From the NCBI RefSeq assembly GCF_900163785.1, contig NZ_FUKN01000014.1, positions 372,001 through 436,000 of the forward strand: DNA of 64,000 nucleotides. The letters are read 5' to 3'. Origin of the DNA: Psychrobacter sp. JB385. Its GTDB lineage: Bacteria; Pseudomonadota; Gammaproteobacteria; Pseudomonadales; Moraxellaceae. A program made the position numbers and the translations under genes. Of this stretch, positions 15,819 through 25,403 are shown piece after piece (within the stretch, counting starts at the first letter, position 1; each line of letters begins with the position of its first letter). The notes below the pieces were generated by a model that did not search any database, had not been told where the DNA came from, and was given only the letters and a program-made list of their open reading frames with translations.

Positions 15819-17966
15819 TCAAATCTCATCGCTATAAGCTTGGATGGCCGTCAGCGCGATGGTATAAATAATATCATCGACCAAGGCGCCACGTGACAAG
15901 TCGTTCACAGGCTTGTTCAATCCTTGCAACATGGGGCCAACACTGACGACATTAGCACTACGTTGTACGGCTTTATAAGTGGTATTACCTGTATTGAGGT
16001 CTGGGAAAATAAAGACGTTGGCTTGTCCAGCAACCGGTGAGTCTGGCGCTTTTTGTTTGCCGACGCTCATGACTGAGGCGGCGTCATACTGTAGGGGGCC
16101 ATCGACCTTTAGGTCTGGTGCGCGCTCACGCACGATTTGAGTGGCACGAGTGACTTTTTCGACATCTGCACCGGCACCTGATGAGCCAGTAGAGTAGCTG
16201 ATCATCGCAACTTTTGGATCAATACCGAAGGCTGCCGCCGATTGCGCGGACTGAATAGCAATCTCAGCCAGCTCTTCTGCGGTTGGATCAGGATTGATGG
16301 CGCAGTCACCATAAACCACCACTTGTTCAGGCAATAGCATAAAGAAGATGGACGATACCAAAGAGTATTGCGGTGCTGTCTTAATCAACTGAAACGCTGG
16401 ACGTACGGTGTTGGCAGTGGTATGAATCGCTCCAGAAACCAAGCCATCGACTTCGTCCATCTGTAGCATGGTGGTACCCAAATACACCGTATCTTTGAGA
16501 TACTCAGCAGCGACATCTTCACTGGTTTTGCCTTTACGGCGCTCGACGACGGCAGCGATATATTTGCTCATATCGAGATCATCAGGATCGATGATCTCTA
16601 GTCCTTCTGGAATGACCAAATCACGATTTTTGGCCACTTGTTCGACGTCGCTACGCTTCGCAAGTAGTACGCAATTGGCGATACCGCGACTCTGACAGAT
16701 ACAGGCGGCTTCGACCGTGCGCGGCTCAGACCCTTCTGGCAAGACGATACGTTTTTTGGCGGTTTGTGCTTTTTTGACCACTTGATGACGAAAGGCAGAA
16801 GGAGACAAGCGTCGCTCATAATCACGGCTGAAATAGTCTTTAATCCAGTCCAAGTTTAGATGTGCTGCCACGTAACGAGCCACTTCTTCCGCACGTGCAG
16901 TGTCATCACTTGGAATCTCAGAGCTCATGTGTACCAAGCTCTGTACGGTCTCATAACTGTCATCTTCCACACTCATGACAGGGATACCCGTTTTGAGCGC
17001 TGATTGCCACAATTCCGCAACGGTTGCACTTGGCTCAACGCCGCCTGTCAAGACCAAACCTGCTAGCGGGATGCCATTGATACAGGCCAAGCCAGCTGCC
17101 AGCAGTAAGTCATCACGATCACCAGGGACGACGATTAACGTGCCACGTTTGAACACCTCGTCGACGCGGGCAACGGAGCGGGCAGTGAGGCTGATACGGT
17201 TAATACGGCGCGTTTTTGCTTCACCCACATTGAGCCATTTGGCATCAAGCTCAGTGGCGATGTCCCAAGTACGTGGCACAGAGAGTGAGTCACTAAAAGG
17301 CACCACACCGATTAAGCGAAAGGCATCAGTGTCAAAATGAGGCGACAAGCGTTTTACTTCTTGCATGAACCAGTCATCCAAGTGTACAACGGCTTCACCT
17401 GGTGCGACCGGCTGGGTGTCAAAAGTATTGGGTACGTCTTGTACCCGCATCAAAATCACCCCAAGCGTACGCGCAGTGGCAATACCACCAAACTCACGAG
17501 CGTGAACATCAAGCTTGTCGGCCAGATAGGCAGGATTGCTGGTATCAGCCGTACTGACAAAGATAATTTTGGCATCTAATGCATGAGCAATGGCACGGTT
17601 GATTTGTGAGGCGTAAGACGTCTCAGTGGTCGGCACCAACCCTTCACAGATAACGACGTCATGACCATCACCGATGGTATGATAATTGATGACCACTTCT
17701 TCCATCAGATCATCAAGGTTACCATCACCAATCATGCGCTCAACGCGCTGACGGCTGATGGATTTGGGCGGTTTTAGCCCAAAAGCGTGCATGGTTAAAG
17801 CACTTGAGCTGTCCAAGCTGCGCTGCTTATCAAGTGTGTCATCTTGCAAAAACGGTTTCATAAAGCCAGCTTTGATACCGTTGTAATCAAAAGCACGAAT
17901 CAGTCCAAGCGCGGCTGACGTCACACCGATACCGCGACTAATGGGAACAAGTAAAATGGTTTGCAT
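15819..17966 (-). CDS. pta: Phosphate acetyltransferase
   Basis: 715 residues, the long form found in Gammaproteobacteria. It interconverts acetyl-CoA and acetyl phosphate. The N-terminal P-loop-like domain starts MQTILLVPISRGIGVTSAALGL; a DRTGG domain lies in the middle (about 220-330: VARVDEVFKRGTLIVVPGDRDD); the catalytic PTA domain occupies about 390-715 (RIVLPEGSEPRT, GLVSGAIHTTANTVRPA, SYSTGSSGAG, GQANVFIFPDLNTGN). It is 145 bases downstream of ackA on the same strand, so acetate activation and overflow are encoded together. The start ATG at 17966 gives the standard N-terminus. Confidence 0.97.
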   Translation of the reverse strand: MQTILLVPISRGIGVTSAALGLIRAFDYNGIKAGFMKPFLQDDTLDKQRSLDSSSALTMHAFGLKPPKSISRQRVERMIGDGNLDDLMEEVVINYHTIGDGHDVVICEGLVPTTETSYASQINRAIAHALDAKIIFVSTADTSNPAYLADKLDVHAREFGGIATARTLGVILMRVQDVPNTFDTQPVAPGEAVVHLDDWFMQEVKRLSPHFDTDAFRLIGVVPFSDSLSVPRTWDIATELDAKWLNVGEAKTRRINRISLTARSVARVDEVFKRGTLIVVPGDRDDLLLAAGLACINGIPLAGLVLTGGVEPSATVAELWQSALKTGIPVMSVEDDSYETVQSLVHMSSEIPSDDTARAEEVARYVAAHLNLDWIKDYFSRDYERRLSPSAFRHQVVKKAQTAKKRIVLPEGSEPRTVEAACICQSRGIANCVLLAKRSDVEQVAKNRDLVIPEGLEIIDPDDLDMSKYIAAVVERRKGKTSEDVAAEYLKDTVYLGTTMLQMDEVDGLVSGAIHTTANTVRPAFQLIKTAPQYSLVSSIFFMLLPEQVVVYGDCAINPDPTAEELAEIAIQSAQSAAAFGIDPKVAMISYSTGSSGAGADVEKVTRATQIVRERAPDLKVDGPLQYDAASVMSVGKQKAPDSPVAGQANVFIFPDLNTGNTTYKAVQRSANVVSVGPMLQGLNKPVNDLSRGALVDDIIYTIALTAIQAYSDEI

Positions 17967-18111
17967 AGTGTATCCTACGGTTTATTATATTTTTAAGGCT
18001 CAATTCATCCTTGCCACAATGTGTAAAACAATGCATCAAACACAGCGCTTCTCATCATATGATTTACCAGAAGCGCAGGTTTTAAAAGCAATAAAACAAT
18101 CGAAATGGATC

Positions 18112-19344
18112 TTAAATCAAGTCTAGTGCTTCACGCGTCTCTTGAGCAATGCGACCTTCTTCGTCGGTTGGTATGACCCATAGCTCAAAGTTACTATCGC
18201 TACTGTGGAAGCTGCCTTCATTACCGCCGACCAAATTTGCGTTCTTATCTGCATCGACCTTAATACCAAAATGACGCATCACTTCTAAAATGCGCGTACG
18301 TGTGCTGACCGAGTTTTCTCCAATACCGCCAGTAAAGACGATACCAGTAAATTCAGGCAACGCACAGCTCAAGCTGGCAAGGTATTTACCCACGCGGTAA
18401 CAGAACATCTCGATAGCGAGCTGGGCGTCTTTGTGACCTTCTTTGGCGGCTTGCTCAACGGTACGCAAGTCATTCGACAACCCTGAAATACCCAGCAGAC
18501 CGCTTTCTTTATTAAGCATGGTATCGATGTCTTCTAAACTCATACCCAGCTGGCGCTTTAGATGAATATGTAAACTTGGATCGACATCGCCGCTGCGCGT
18601 ACCCATCATAAGCCCCTCAAGTGGTGTCAAGCCCATACTGGTGTCAAGACTCTTGCCATCGTAGACCGCAGTCGCAGAACAGCCATTACCCAAATGTGCT
18701 GTTAACCAACCATGGGTACCGCTTGCCTCTGTGATACTACTTGCACGCTCGGAGACGTAAGCGTGAGACGTACCATGAAAGCCGTAACGACGGATTTTAT
18801 GCTCTTCGTACAGGATTTTTGGTAGTGGATAGCGAAACGCCACAGGAGGCATGGTCTGGTGAAACGCAGTATCAAAAACGACGACTTGTGGAATATCAGG
18901 ATAAATGGCTTGAACGGCTTCAATACCTAAAGCATGGGCAGGATTATGCAGCGGTGCCAATACTTTTAGACGCTTAACTTCGCTAAGGACATGCTCATCG
19001 ACACGTACCGCTTCAGAGTATTCACGGCCGCCATGAACCACGCGATGACCGACCGCGATAAAATGATATTGCTCTAATAGCTCAAGAATTTTTTGTAGGG
19101 CGAACTTATGATTACCACCTGGTATTGAAATTTCAAGCTTCTCGCCGTTTAAAGTAGTGTGTTTGATACGGGCGGTATCGAGTCCTAAGTTTTCGGCCAG
19201 ACCTGTGATACGAGTCGCATTGTCATCACTAATCAGTGCGTACTTAATGGAAGAAGAACCACAGTTGAGGACTAAGGTAGGATTGGTTAGGGTTGATGTT
19301 TCAGAATTTTTGTCATCAAAAGTGTTGGTTAGACTCGCGCTCAT
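18112..19344 (-). CDS. ackA: Acetate kinase
   Basis: 410 residues. It phosphorylates acetate with ATP, or makes ATP from acetyl phosphate. Motifs: LVLNCGSSSIKYAL (phosphate loop), VVHGGREY, VVFDTAFHQTMPP, YGFHGTSHAYVS, AHLGNGCSATAV and TGGIGENSVSTR. It is followed by pta, with which it forms the AckA-Pta pathway. About twenty N-terminal residues (MSASLTNTFDDKNSETSTLT) precede the conserved start of the fold, a little longer than usual. A small membrane peptide gene sits 40 bases upstream and may be in the same transcript. Confidence 0.97.
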   Translation of the reverse strand: MSASLTNTFDDKNSETSTLTNPTLVLNCGSSSIKYALISDDNATRITGLAENLGLDTARIKHTTLNGEKLEISIPGGNHKFALQKILELLEQYHFIAVGHRVVHGGREYSEAVRVDEHVLSEVKRLKVLAPLHNPAHALGIEAVQAIYPDIPQVVVFDTAFHQTMPPVAFRYPLPKILYEEHKIRRYGFHGTSHAYVSERASSITEASGTHGWLTAHLGNGCSATAVYDGKSLDTSMGLTPLEGLMMGTRSGDVDPSLHIHLKRQLGMSLEDIDTMLNKESGLLGISGLSNDLRTVEQAAKEGHKDAQLAIEMFCYRVGKYLASLSCALPEFTGIVFTGGIGENSVSTRTRILEVMRHFGIKVDADKNANLVGGNEGSFHSSDSNFELWVIPTDEEGRIAQETREALDLI

Positions 19345-19384
19345 ACTCTATCCTTAGATTATATTTTTATAAAGATATTCATTC

Positions 19385-19507
19385 TCAATGAATATCGGTT
19401 TGATAAACAAAAACCAGCCACATCCCTGCTGATATACCAATGGCAATGATATCGCTGATTTCAATCACACTTGGGCTGACTCTACTGGTGAGAGCGGGTT
19501 CAGTCAT
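19385..19507 (-). CDS. Predicted 40-residue single-pass membrane peptide upstream of ackA
   Basis: The frame starts MTEPALTSRVSPSV, continues through a hydrophobic stretch of about 22 residues (roughly 14-35, IEISDIIAIGISAGMW and on) and ends VYQTDIH. It has an ATG with a good ribosome site (TAAGG seven bases upstream) and a clean stop 40 bases before ackA, on the same strand. This is the pattern of a small inner-membrane protein. I know of no named family for it. Position suggests co-transcription with ackA-pta. Presence is supported only by these signals. Confidence 0.5.
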   Translation of the reverse strand: MTEPALTSRVSPSVIEISDIIAIGISAGMWLVFVYQTDIH

Positions 19508-20029
19508 GTTAGCGCCTTACCCTAGCTCTATAGTGATAGCCACAAGGCTGACCATAATGTACCATATTTTTGGGGCTATACCATGATAACTATGAGGATT
19601 GACACCTAAGATGTATACACATCGATAGTAACTGTACACCGATTGTGGTTAGGGCTGATCAGAGACAATCAGAAAAAATGACACTTAATAAAAATTGTAA
19701 GAAAGTTTTTCTAAGTATTAGCCAAAGTATCTTTAACTATGAACATAACCAATAGTATTTAGTAAAAAATTGTTGACTATGTTAAAATTTATTGTTTGTC
19801 AGGTTGAGTAAGTATCTCACCAAATTTATTGCCAGTTGTATTCAGTATCAGCATCGCTTTATGTAATAATGCTATGATTTAACGCAGTCCTATTGCTTAT
19901 AGTAGCAATGGACTGTCCCTATATATCAGTGCTCACTTGTTATAGTGTGAGTGGCACTTGATATTGTTTTACCTATCATACGTTTTTTAACATACTTACA
20001 TCGCTGTAAGGTCACAGGTTGCCTACTTT
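19508..20029. other. Intergenic region, divergent promoters expected
   Basis: About 520 bases between the minus-strand ackA operon and the plus-strand lptM-lysA operon. It must hold promoters for both. The section 19740-19830 is A+T-rich with several AT boxes. I see no convincing -35/-10 pair, repeat, RNA gene or further ORF. Confidence 0.4.
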
Positions 20030-20365
20030 ATGCTTACTATCCGCCGCACTTCAAAAACCGAGTACGCCAATATGGTTACCATCAGTCGCCGTGCCGTCTC
20101 AACGCTTATCATCAGTAGTGTTGTGATACTGGGTGTGTCAGGCTGCGGACAAAAAGGCGATTTATACTTGGCAAATACTGATGGCCAATCAGCGCAGAGT
20201 AGCACTGCTGTATTGGACAGTACCAGTCATCCACAAGACGCTGCCTTTGCTGGTATCGATGATGACAACGTTAGTAATGCCAATAACGCTAACAATGTAT
20301 TAACTACGCAAGACGCGCAGGATTTTGAGCTACCAGAACCGAGTACTGATCCCAACGACTATTAA
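20030..20365 (+). CDS. lptM: LptM-like (YifL) small lipoprotein
   Basis: 111 residues from the first ATG, or 97 from the ATG at 20072, which gives a more normal signal peptide. The lipobox VSGC is followed by the family signature CGQKGDLYL. LptM binds the LptD-LptE translocon in the outer membrane and helps LptD mature; only the first residues after the cysteine matter for that. The long tail here is Asn/Asp-rich and low in complexity. It stands just upstream of lysA, the conserved place of this gene. Confidence 0.88.
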   Translation: MLTIRRTSKTEYANMVTISRRAVSTLIISSVVILGVSGCGQKGDLYLANTDGQSAQSSTAVLDSTSHPQDAAFAGIDDDNVSNANNANNVLTTQDAQDFELPEPSTDPNDY

Positions 20366-20486
20366 TACCGATTAAGATTTTTTATTAAAAAGCGTGCTTA
20401 CGACAACATACCCTTGTCTGATGTACGCTCATGCTTTTTGCAGCGTCACTTTCACTTAATACCCTAATTATATTAGAGATGTTCAT

Positions 20487-21854
20487 ATGAGTCATTCTGA
20501 GTTACCTACTGGCGAATCAGTCACTGTTGAATCTGTCACTACCCAAACTGAGCAAGGATTGTATGTTGATCCTAAGGCTTTGACCAATCACTTGCCAGCC
20601 CTGCACTATTGTGATGAGGCGCTGTATATAGAGCAAGTCAGTATTGAGACCATCGCCAAACAGTATGGCACGCCATGCTACGTCTACTCAAAACAGGCCA
20701 TATTGGATGTTTATCAAGCTTATGCCAACAGCTTCGCCAGCCTAGACCATCAGATATGCTATGCCGTCAAGGCCAACTCAAATCTGGCAGTGCTGAGCGT
20801 ATTGGCACAAGCAGGCGCAGGGTTTGACATCGTCTCACGTGGTGAGCTGATGCGTGTGGTAGCGGCAGGGGCCGAGGCGTCACGCGTGGTATTTTCAGGT
20901 GTGGGAAAAACGTATGGCGATATCGAGTATGCGCTGACCCAAGGCATTGGCTGCTTCAATGTTGAGTCTATCAGTGAGCTGACCCTCATCAATGAGGTGG
21001 CACAGACACTTGATAAGTCTGCACCAATCTCATTACGCGTCAATCCAAACGTCGATGCTAAAACGCACCCTTATATCTCAACTGGTCTAAAAGACAACAA
21101 ATTCGGTATCACGCACGAAGATGCGCTTGCAGTTTATCAACAGGCGGCGGCATTGTCTCATATCGATATCGTTGGTATTGATTGTCACATTGGCTCACAG
21201 CTAACGGAAGTTGAGCCATTTGTCGCCGCTTTGGACAAACTCATTGAGTTGATACATAGCCTACGGGAGCATGGTATTGAGCTGCGCCATATCGATTTGG
21301 GCGGTGGTTTGGGCGTGCGTTATATCGATGAAAGCCCTGTGTCTATTGAAGAATTCGCAGCAGCATTACTGCCGAAACTAAGCGCGCTTGGCTTGACTGT
21401 GTTCTTTGAGCCGGGTCGTAGTATCGTTGCCAATGCTGGTGTTCTATTGACCAAAGTGGATGTGCTCAAGCCTACGGCGCACAAAAACTTTGCTATTGTC
21501 GATGCTGCGATGAATGACTTGATCCGCCCAGCATTATATCAAGCAGAAATGGCAGTCATTCCAAACGTATTGCCCAATGCTGGTCTTGATACCAATGGAA
21601 CAAAAGCATGGGATATCGTTGGTGCGATTTGTGAAACAGGAGATTTTTTGGCTAAAGACCGTTTGTTGTCTTTAGCGGAAGGGGATATCTTGGCAATCAC
21701 AGGTGCGGGTGCTTATGGATTTACCATGAGCAGCAATTACAATTCGCGTCCACGTGCAAGCGAGGTGATGGTGTCAGAGGATCGTCATCAACTGATCCGC
21801 AAACGCGAAACCATTGAATCCTTGTATGCCGATGAAATTTTGTGGCAAGACTAA
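20487..21854 (+). CDS. lysA: Diaminopimelate decarboxylase
   Basis: 455 residues, a PLP enzyme of fold type III. It makes L-lysine from meso-diaminopimelate. Seen are YAVKANSNLAVL with the PLP lysine, GAGFDIVSRGEL, HIGSQLTEV, DLGGGLGVRY, FEPGRSIVANAG and CETGDFLAKDR (catalytic Cys), ending with ITGAGAYGFTMSSNYN. The N-terminus carries about 40 extra residues before the fold. It lies 121 bases after lptM and is followed by a strong terminator. dapF, the enzyme making its substrate, is 318 bases downstream. Confidence 0.97.
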   Translation: MSHSELPTGESVTVESVTTQTEQGLYVDPKALTNHLPALHYCDEALYIEQVSIETIAKQYGTPCYVYSKQAILDVYQAYANSFASLDHQICYAVKANSNLAVLSVLAQAGAGFDIVSRGELMRVVAAGAEASRVVFSGVGKTYGDIEYALTQGIGCFNVESISELTLINEVAQTLDKSAPISLRVNPNVDAKTHPYISTGLKDNKFGITHEDALAVYQQAAALSHIDIVGIDCHIGSQLTEVEPFVAALDKLIELIHSLREHGIELRHIDLGGGLGVRYIDESPVSIEEFAAALLPKLSALGLTVFFEPGRSIVANAGVLLTKVDVLKPTAHKNFAIVDAAMNDLIRPALYQAEMAVIPNVLPNAGLDTNGTKAWDIVGAICETGDFLAKDRLLSLAEGDILAITGAGAYGFTMSSNYNSRPRASEVMVSEDRHQLIRKRETIESLYADEILWQD

Positions 21855-21886
21855 AAGGCAGTCAAGCGCAGTATTTAGAACCGTTA

Positions 21887-21921
21887 AAAGACCCATTGTG
21901 ATCACAGCAATGGGTTTTTTT
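21887..21921 (+). terminator. Terminator of lysA
   Basis: ACCCATTG, a nine-base loop, then CAATGGGT and a T-run of seven, about 36 bases after the lysA stop. Confidence 0.85.
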
Positions 21922-22172
21922 ATGGGCGAGTTTGAGGGCAATTGACGCTGCAATGAGGAAAGTCGTGCTATAGCTAATGGCTCAGATGGCTCACAAAATA
22001 AATATAAACCGCCATATGAGCCACACTAGAGAGTGCGATGATGTCAAATATAGCTTTGAGAGACAGTACAACGCTGAGATAACTGGACATTTGATAGCAG
22101 TGATAATTATGATTGTATCTGACAGCGTGCTAATATAAGGCATACATAAAAATAGGATAGGATATCAAGGGT
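21922..22172 (+). other. Upstream region of dapF
   Basis: Between the lysA terminator and dapF. A 53-codon frame at 21977-22138 exists but has no ribosome site and no recognisable content. The terminator upstream implies a dapF promoter here; no clear box pair is visible. Confidence 0.35.
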
Positions 22173-23060
22173 ATGCTAATAGAATTTACTAAGATGCATG
22201 GGCTGGGCAATGACTTTATGGTCATTGATTTGGTGACTCAGCGCTTAGAATTGACCAAGGATTTGGTACAGTTGTTGGGAGATCGTCATTTAGGCATTGG
22301 CTTTGATCAGCTGCTTGTGGTTGAGCCACCGATGCGCCCTGACGTTGACTTTAGTTATCGCATCTTTAATACCGATGGTACAGAAGTCGAGCAGTGCGGC
22401 AACGGCGCACGTTGTTTTGCGCGTTTTGTTCAAGCGCGTAAGCTCTCGTTCAAGCAGCGCCTGCGTGTTGAGACGGCCAGCGGCATTATCTCTTTGACAA
22501 CTGACCGTTATGGTTGGGTCGAAGTCGATATGGGTAAGCCCAAATTTGAGCCAAATGAGATTCCGTTTACACCCAGAGCCACCACCAAAATCCAAAATGC
22601 CTATCATTTGGATGTCAATGGCACGCCTGTGCAGCTTTATGTTGCCAACATGGGCAACCCACATGCAGTGATCAAAGTTGATGACGTACTCGATGCCGAT
22701 GTCGAAACATTGGGTAGAGCCATTGAGTCACATCCTGCATTCCCAGATCGCGTCAATGTCGGGTTTATGCAAGTGATGAATCAGCGTCATATTCGCTTGC
22801 GTGTTTATGAGCGCGGTGTTGGTGAAACACAAGCTTGCGGAACGGGCGCTTGTGCCGCTGTTGCCGTCGGTATACGCGAAGGCTGGCTTGATGAGGGCGA
22901 AGATGTGCGCGCGCAGCTCTATGGCGGCAGTATGATTATCAGATGGCAGCCAGGGTACTCCGTCATGATGACTGGCCCAACCGCCTTCGTCTATGAGGGT
23001 GTATTTAGCCCTGATGGGCTGATGGCACAAGCCGGCCTCAAACCTCACTCAGAAGACTAA
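22173..23060 (+). CDS. dapF: Diaminopimelate epimerase
   Basis: 295 residues. It converts LL- to meso-diaminopimelate for lysine and peptidoglycan. The two active-site cysteines are in VEQCGNGARCFARF and ETQACGTGACAAVA. Other marks are KMHGLGNDFMV at the start and NMGNPHAV in the middle. The tail beyond residue 275 is slightly longer than in E. coli (274). The ATG at 22173 follows a weak GG-rich ribosome site. xerC lies downstream as in many Gammaproteobacteria, although a repeat element separates them here. Confidence 0.97.
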   Translation: MLIEFTKMHGLGNDFMVIDLVTQRLELTKDLVQLLGDRHLGIGFDQLLVVEPPMRPDVDFSYRIFNTDGTEVEQCGNGARCFARFVQARKLSFKQRLRVETASGIISLTTDRYGWVEVDMGKPKFEPNEIPFTPRATTKIQNAYHLDVNGTPVQLYVANMGNPHAVIKVDDVLDADVETLGRAIESHPAFPDRVNVGFMQVMNQRHIRLRVYERGVGETQACGTGACAAVAVGIREGWLDEGEDVRAQLYGGSMIIRWQPGYSVMMTGPTAFVYEGVFSPDGLMAQAGLKPHSED

Positions 23061-23107
23061 GCACGTATCGTTAATCATAAGCTGCACGTAGTTAGGTTAA
23101 TATAAAA

Positions 23108-23250
23108 GTAGTCAGGTCAATATAAAAAAGTATAGCGAGATTGGTATCAGTTTTTATCGCCTCTGTTAGCGTAAGCACAGTATGCAAGAAAAATTGACGC
23201 CAGTCTTGCGTATTAATGCAACGTATCTATTTTATTTGGTATCGACTACA
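23108..23250 (+). repeat. Quasi-palindromic intergenic repeat, copy A
   Basis: About 143 bases, starting near AGTAGTCAGGTCAATATAAAA and ending TATCGACTACA. It shares with the other three copies the outer boxes (TCAATATAAAA; TATCTATTTTATTTGG; GACTA) and the core GCCTCTGT. It lies between dapF and xerC. Confidence 0.75.
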
Positions 23251-23287
23251 CACTGATGATCACGCCAATACTAAGGCAGGTTTTTAT

Positions 23288-24310
23288 ATGGTGATGTCCA
23301 ATCAAGACGAGCAGTCTACGAGCACGGCGCCATGGTTATCAGCTGAGCTGGCAGCGACTGTAGAGTTGGATACCGCCCTACAAGCGCTGTTATCGCCTGT
23401 CCATCGTTGGCTCAATACACTGGCCGTGCGTAACCATTCACCGCATACCTTGACGGCGTATTTTGCTGGGCTCAATCAGCTGGCACTGTTTTTGCGCGGT
23501 AAGCGTCTGTCATGGACACGCTGTGACAAGCGTCAATTGGCACAACATATCAGCCATCGCTTAGATGAAGATAAGCTGGCGCTGGCTAGTGTGCAACAAG
23601 AGCTATCGGCTATTCGCCATTTTTATGGCTGGTTGATTGAAGAGAATTTGGCTCGTATCAATCCAACGACAGGTTATCAGTTAAAGCGTAGTCCAAGACC
23701 CCTGCCATCTATCGCAGACGTGGATTTATTGACGCAGCTGCTTGATCAAGACATGCCGGATACCCCTGAGCAAGCCCGTTTGTGGTTACGCGATAAAGCC
23801 ATGTTTGAGCTGCTTTATAGTAGTGGACTACGCGTTGGTGAGCTGGTCGCACTGGATATGGCAGATGTGGACTTGTCTGATTTACGAGTGAGAGTGACAG
23901 GTAAAGGAAACAAAACGCGTTTGGTGCCTTTGGGTGCTAAGGCTGCACAAGCCATCATGCGTTATTTACCGCACCGTGATTTATGGGTTGAGCAGCAAGA
24001 TACAGCATTGTTCATCAGCGAAAAGCTGGGCACCCGCTTATCAACGCGTGCCGTGCAACAACGCTTAAAGGTGGCGGCGACTCGTGCGGGTATCGCGCAA
24101 AACCTATATCCGCATTTACTACGTCATTGCTTTGCCTCACACATGCTGTCGGGCAGTGGCGACTTACGCGCGGTTCAAGAAATGCTTGGACACAGTGATA
24201 TCAGTACCACACAAATTTATACCCATGTTGATTTTGCTAAATTAACACAGGTTTATGACCGCGCTCATCCGCGAGCAACGCATGCGCAAAATGAGAGCGA
24301 GAGTTTTTAA
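23288..24310 (+). CDS. xerC: Tyrosine recombinase, XerC
   Basis: 340 residues from the ATG at 23288 (AAGGCAGG ribosome site). The frame extends 24 codons upstream, but into the repeat element. XerC with XerD resolves chromosome dimers at dif. The N-terminal SAM-like domain (about 35-120) precedes the catalytic domain with SSGLRVGELVALD (first Arg), HLLRHCFASHML (HxxR), LGHSDISTTQIYTHVD (second His and the nucleophile Tyr). The neighbour dapF favours XerC over XerD. A hydrophilic N-terminal lead of about 25 residues is an addition. Confidence 0.92.
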   Translation: MVMSNQDEQSTSTAPWLSAELAATVELDTALQALLSPVHRWLNTLAVRNHSPHTLTAYFAGLNQLALFLRGKRLSWTRCDKRQLAQHISHRLDEDKLALASVQQELSAIRHFYGWLIEENLARINPTTGYQLKRSPRPLPSIADVDLLTQLLDQDMPDTPEQARLWLRDKAMFELLYSSGLRVGELVALDMADVDLSDLRVRVTGKGNKTRLVPLGAKAAQAIMRYLPHRDLWVEQQDTALFISEKLGTRLSTRAVQQRLKVAATRAGIAQNLYPHLLRHCFASHMLSGSGDLRAVQEMLGHSDISTTQIYTHVDFAKLTQVYDRAHPRATHAQNESESF

Positions 24311-24333
24311 ACTTATTTATATAACTTTACACC

Positions 24334-24479
24334 TATAGTGAGCTCAGTATAAAAGCGATACAGCGAGACTGGAATGCGTTTTTCGCAGCCTCTGTCTGCG
24401 GAGGCACAGCAAGCAAGAAAAATGTCTACCAGTGCCGCGTTGGAGTACAACGTATCTGTTTTATTTGGAGTCGACTATA
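24334..24479 (+). repeat. Quasi-palindromic intergenic repeat, copy B
   Basis: 146 bases from TATAGTGAGCTCAG to GGAGTCGACTATA. The ends are inverted (TATAGT/ACTATA) and the inner arms share ATAAAA..GATAC. It carries the core GCAGCCTCTGT. It lies between the convergent xerC and nitrilase genes, where it may also act as a transcription barrier. Confidence 0.8.
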
Positions 24480-24494
24480 CTCATATAAACAGTC

Positions 24495-25403
24495 TTATGC
24501 CAAACGGTGGCAATCAAAAATAGGCAGTTTTTGTCGACCTTGCACTTGTGCTTGCTTATCGAATGTAGCCATAACAATGGCATAATTCTTATTGTCTTTA
24601 GCATCATTTTTAGTATTGTCTTGATTCAATTTGCTATCCTCATAACTGTCTACAATGGTGCCGTCATAAGCGCTAATCGATGTATGTCCCCATGTCTGAC
24701 GAATGTTGCCATCTTTGTAAAGATGATCACCGCCTTGAGCGGCGCCAATTACCATACACTGGCTGTCTAAGGCACGCGCGCGCAATAATAGCGACCAGTG
24801 CGCTTGACCTGTCAGATAAGTAAAGGCTGACGGGGCACTCAATAAGTCTGCACCTGCTTGACGCAGACGCTGCGCCAATGCAGGAAAGCGCAAGTCAAAG
24901 CACACCATCATACCCAATTGATAGACCGCGTCATTGATTTCAAGTGGTGTGACCACCGTTTGGGTGCCAGGCTCAAATGTTGCCGCCTCATTATAGTTGC
25001 CTTGCTTATCAGCCACGGTCGCCGTGAACAAATGAATCTTGTCATAGCGAGCCACTCGTGTGCCATCAGGGGCAAACAACTGACTGACTTGTCTCAACCT
25101 ATTGTTAGGAACCAGCAGGCCATCAGGACGGTAAGTGCAGGGTAGTGAACCTATCAGCACGTGGACATTGTAAGTGCTGGCATAATGGGCTATCGTCGCT
25201 GACAGCTCGTCGAATCGCTCTGCCGTGGCAAACTGCTCACCCATGCTACAGCAGTTTTCAGGTAAGATAATAAGCTGTGCGCCTTGAGTACACGCATCAG
25301 CAATAGCGGTTTTTATATCGGCTAGGTTTTTTTCGACATCTTGCTGACTGTTCATTTGAATGGCTGCTGTGATAAATGAATGGTTATTTGCTTTATTATT
25401 CAT
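24495..25403 (-). CDS. Carbon-nitrogen hydrolase (nitrilase family, Nit/deaminated glutathione amidase-like)
   Basis: 302 residues. The catalytic triad of the family is visible: Glu in LIILPENCCSMG, Lys in RYDKIHLF and Cys in GMMVCFDLRFPALA. The pattern FDLRFPALAQRLRQ and the C-terminal YAIVMATFDKQAQVQGRQKLPIF are closest to the Nit1/YbeM-type branch, which repairs deaminated glutathione. This is inference from motif flavour. A low-complexity Asn/Asp/Lys insert lies near residues 258-274. It is a single-gene unit, convergent with xerC. Confidence 0.87.
   Translation of the reverse strand: MNNKANNHSFITAAIQMNSQQDVEKNLADIKTAIADACTQGAQLIILPENCCSMGEQFATAERFDELSATIAHYASTYNVHVLIGSLPCTYRPDGLLVPNNRLRQVSQLFAPDGTRVARYDKIHLFTATVADKQGNYNEAATFEPGTQTVVTPLEINDAVYQLGMMVCFDLRFPALAQRLRQAGADLLSAPSAFTYLTGQAHWSLLLRARALDSQCMVIGAAQGGDHLYKDGNIRQTWGHTSISAYDGTIVDSYEDSKLNQDNTKNDAKDNKNYAIVMATFDKQAQVQGRQKLPIFDCHRLA

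Noticed and set aside
21977..22138. 53-codon frame upstream of dapF
   Set aside because: No ribosome site; sequence looks random.
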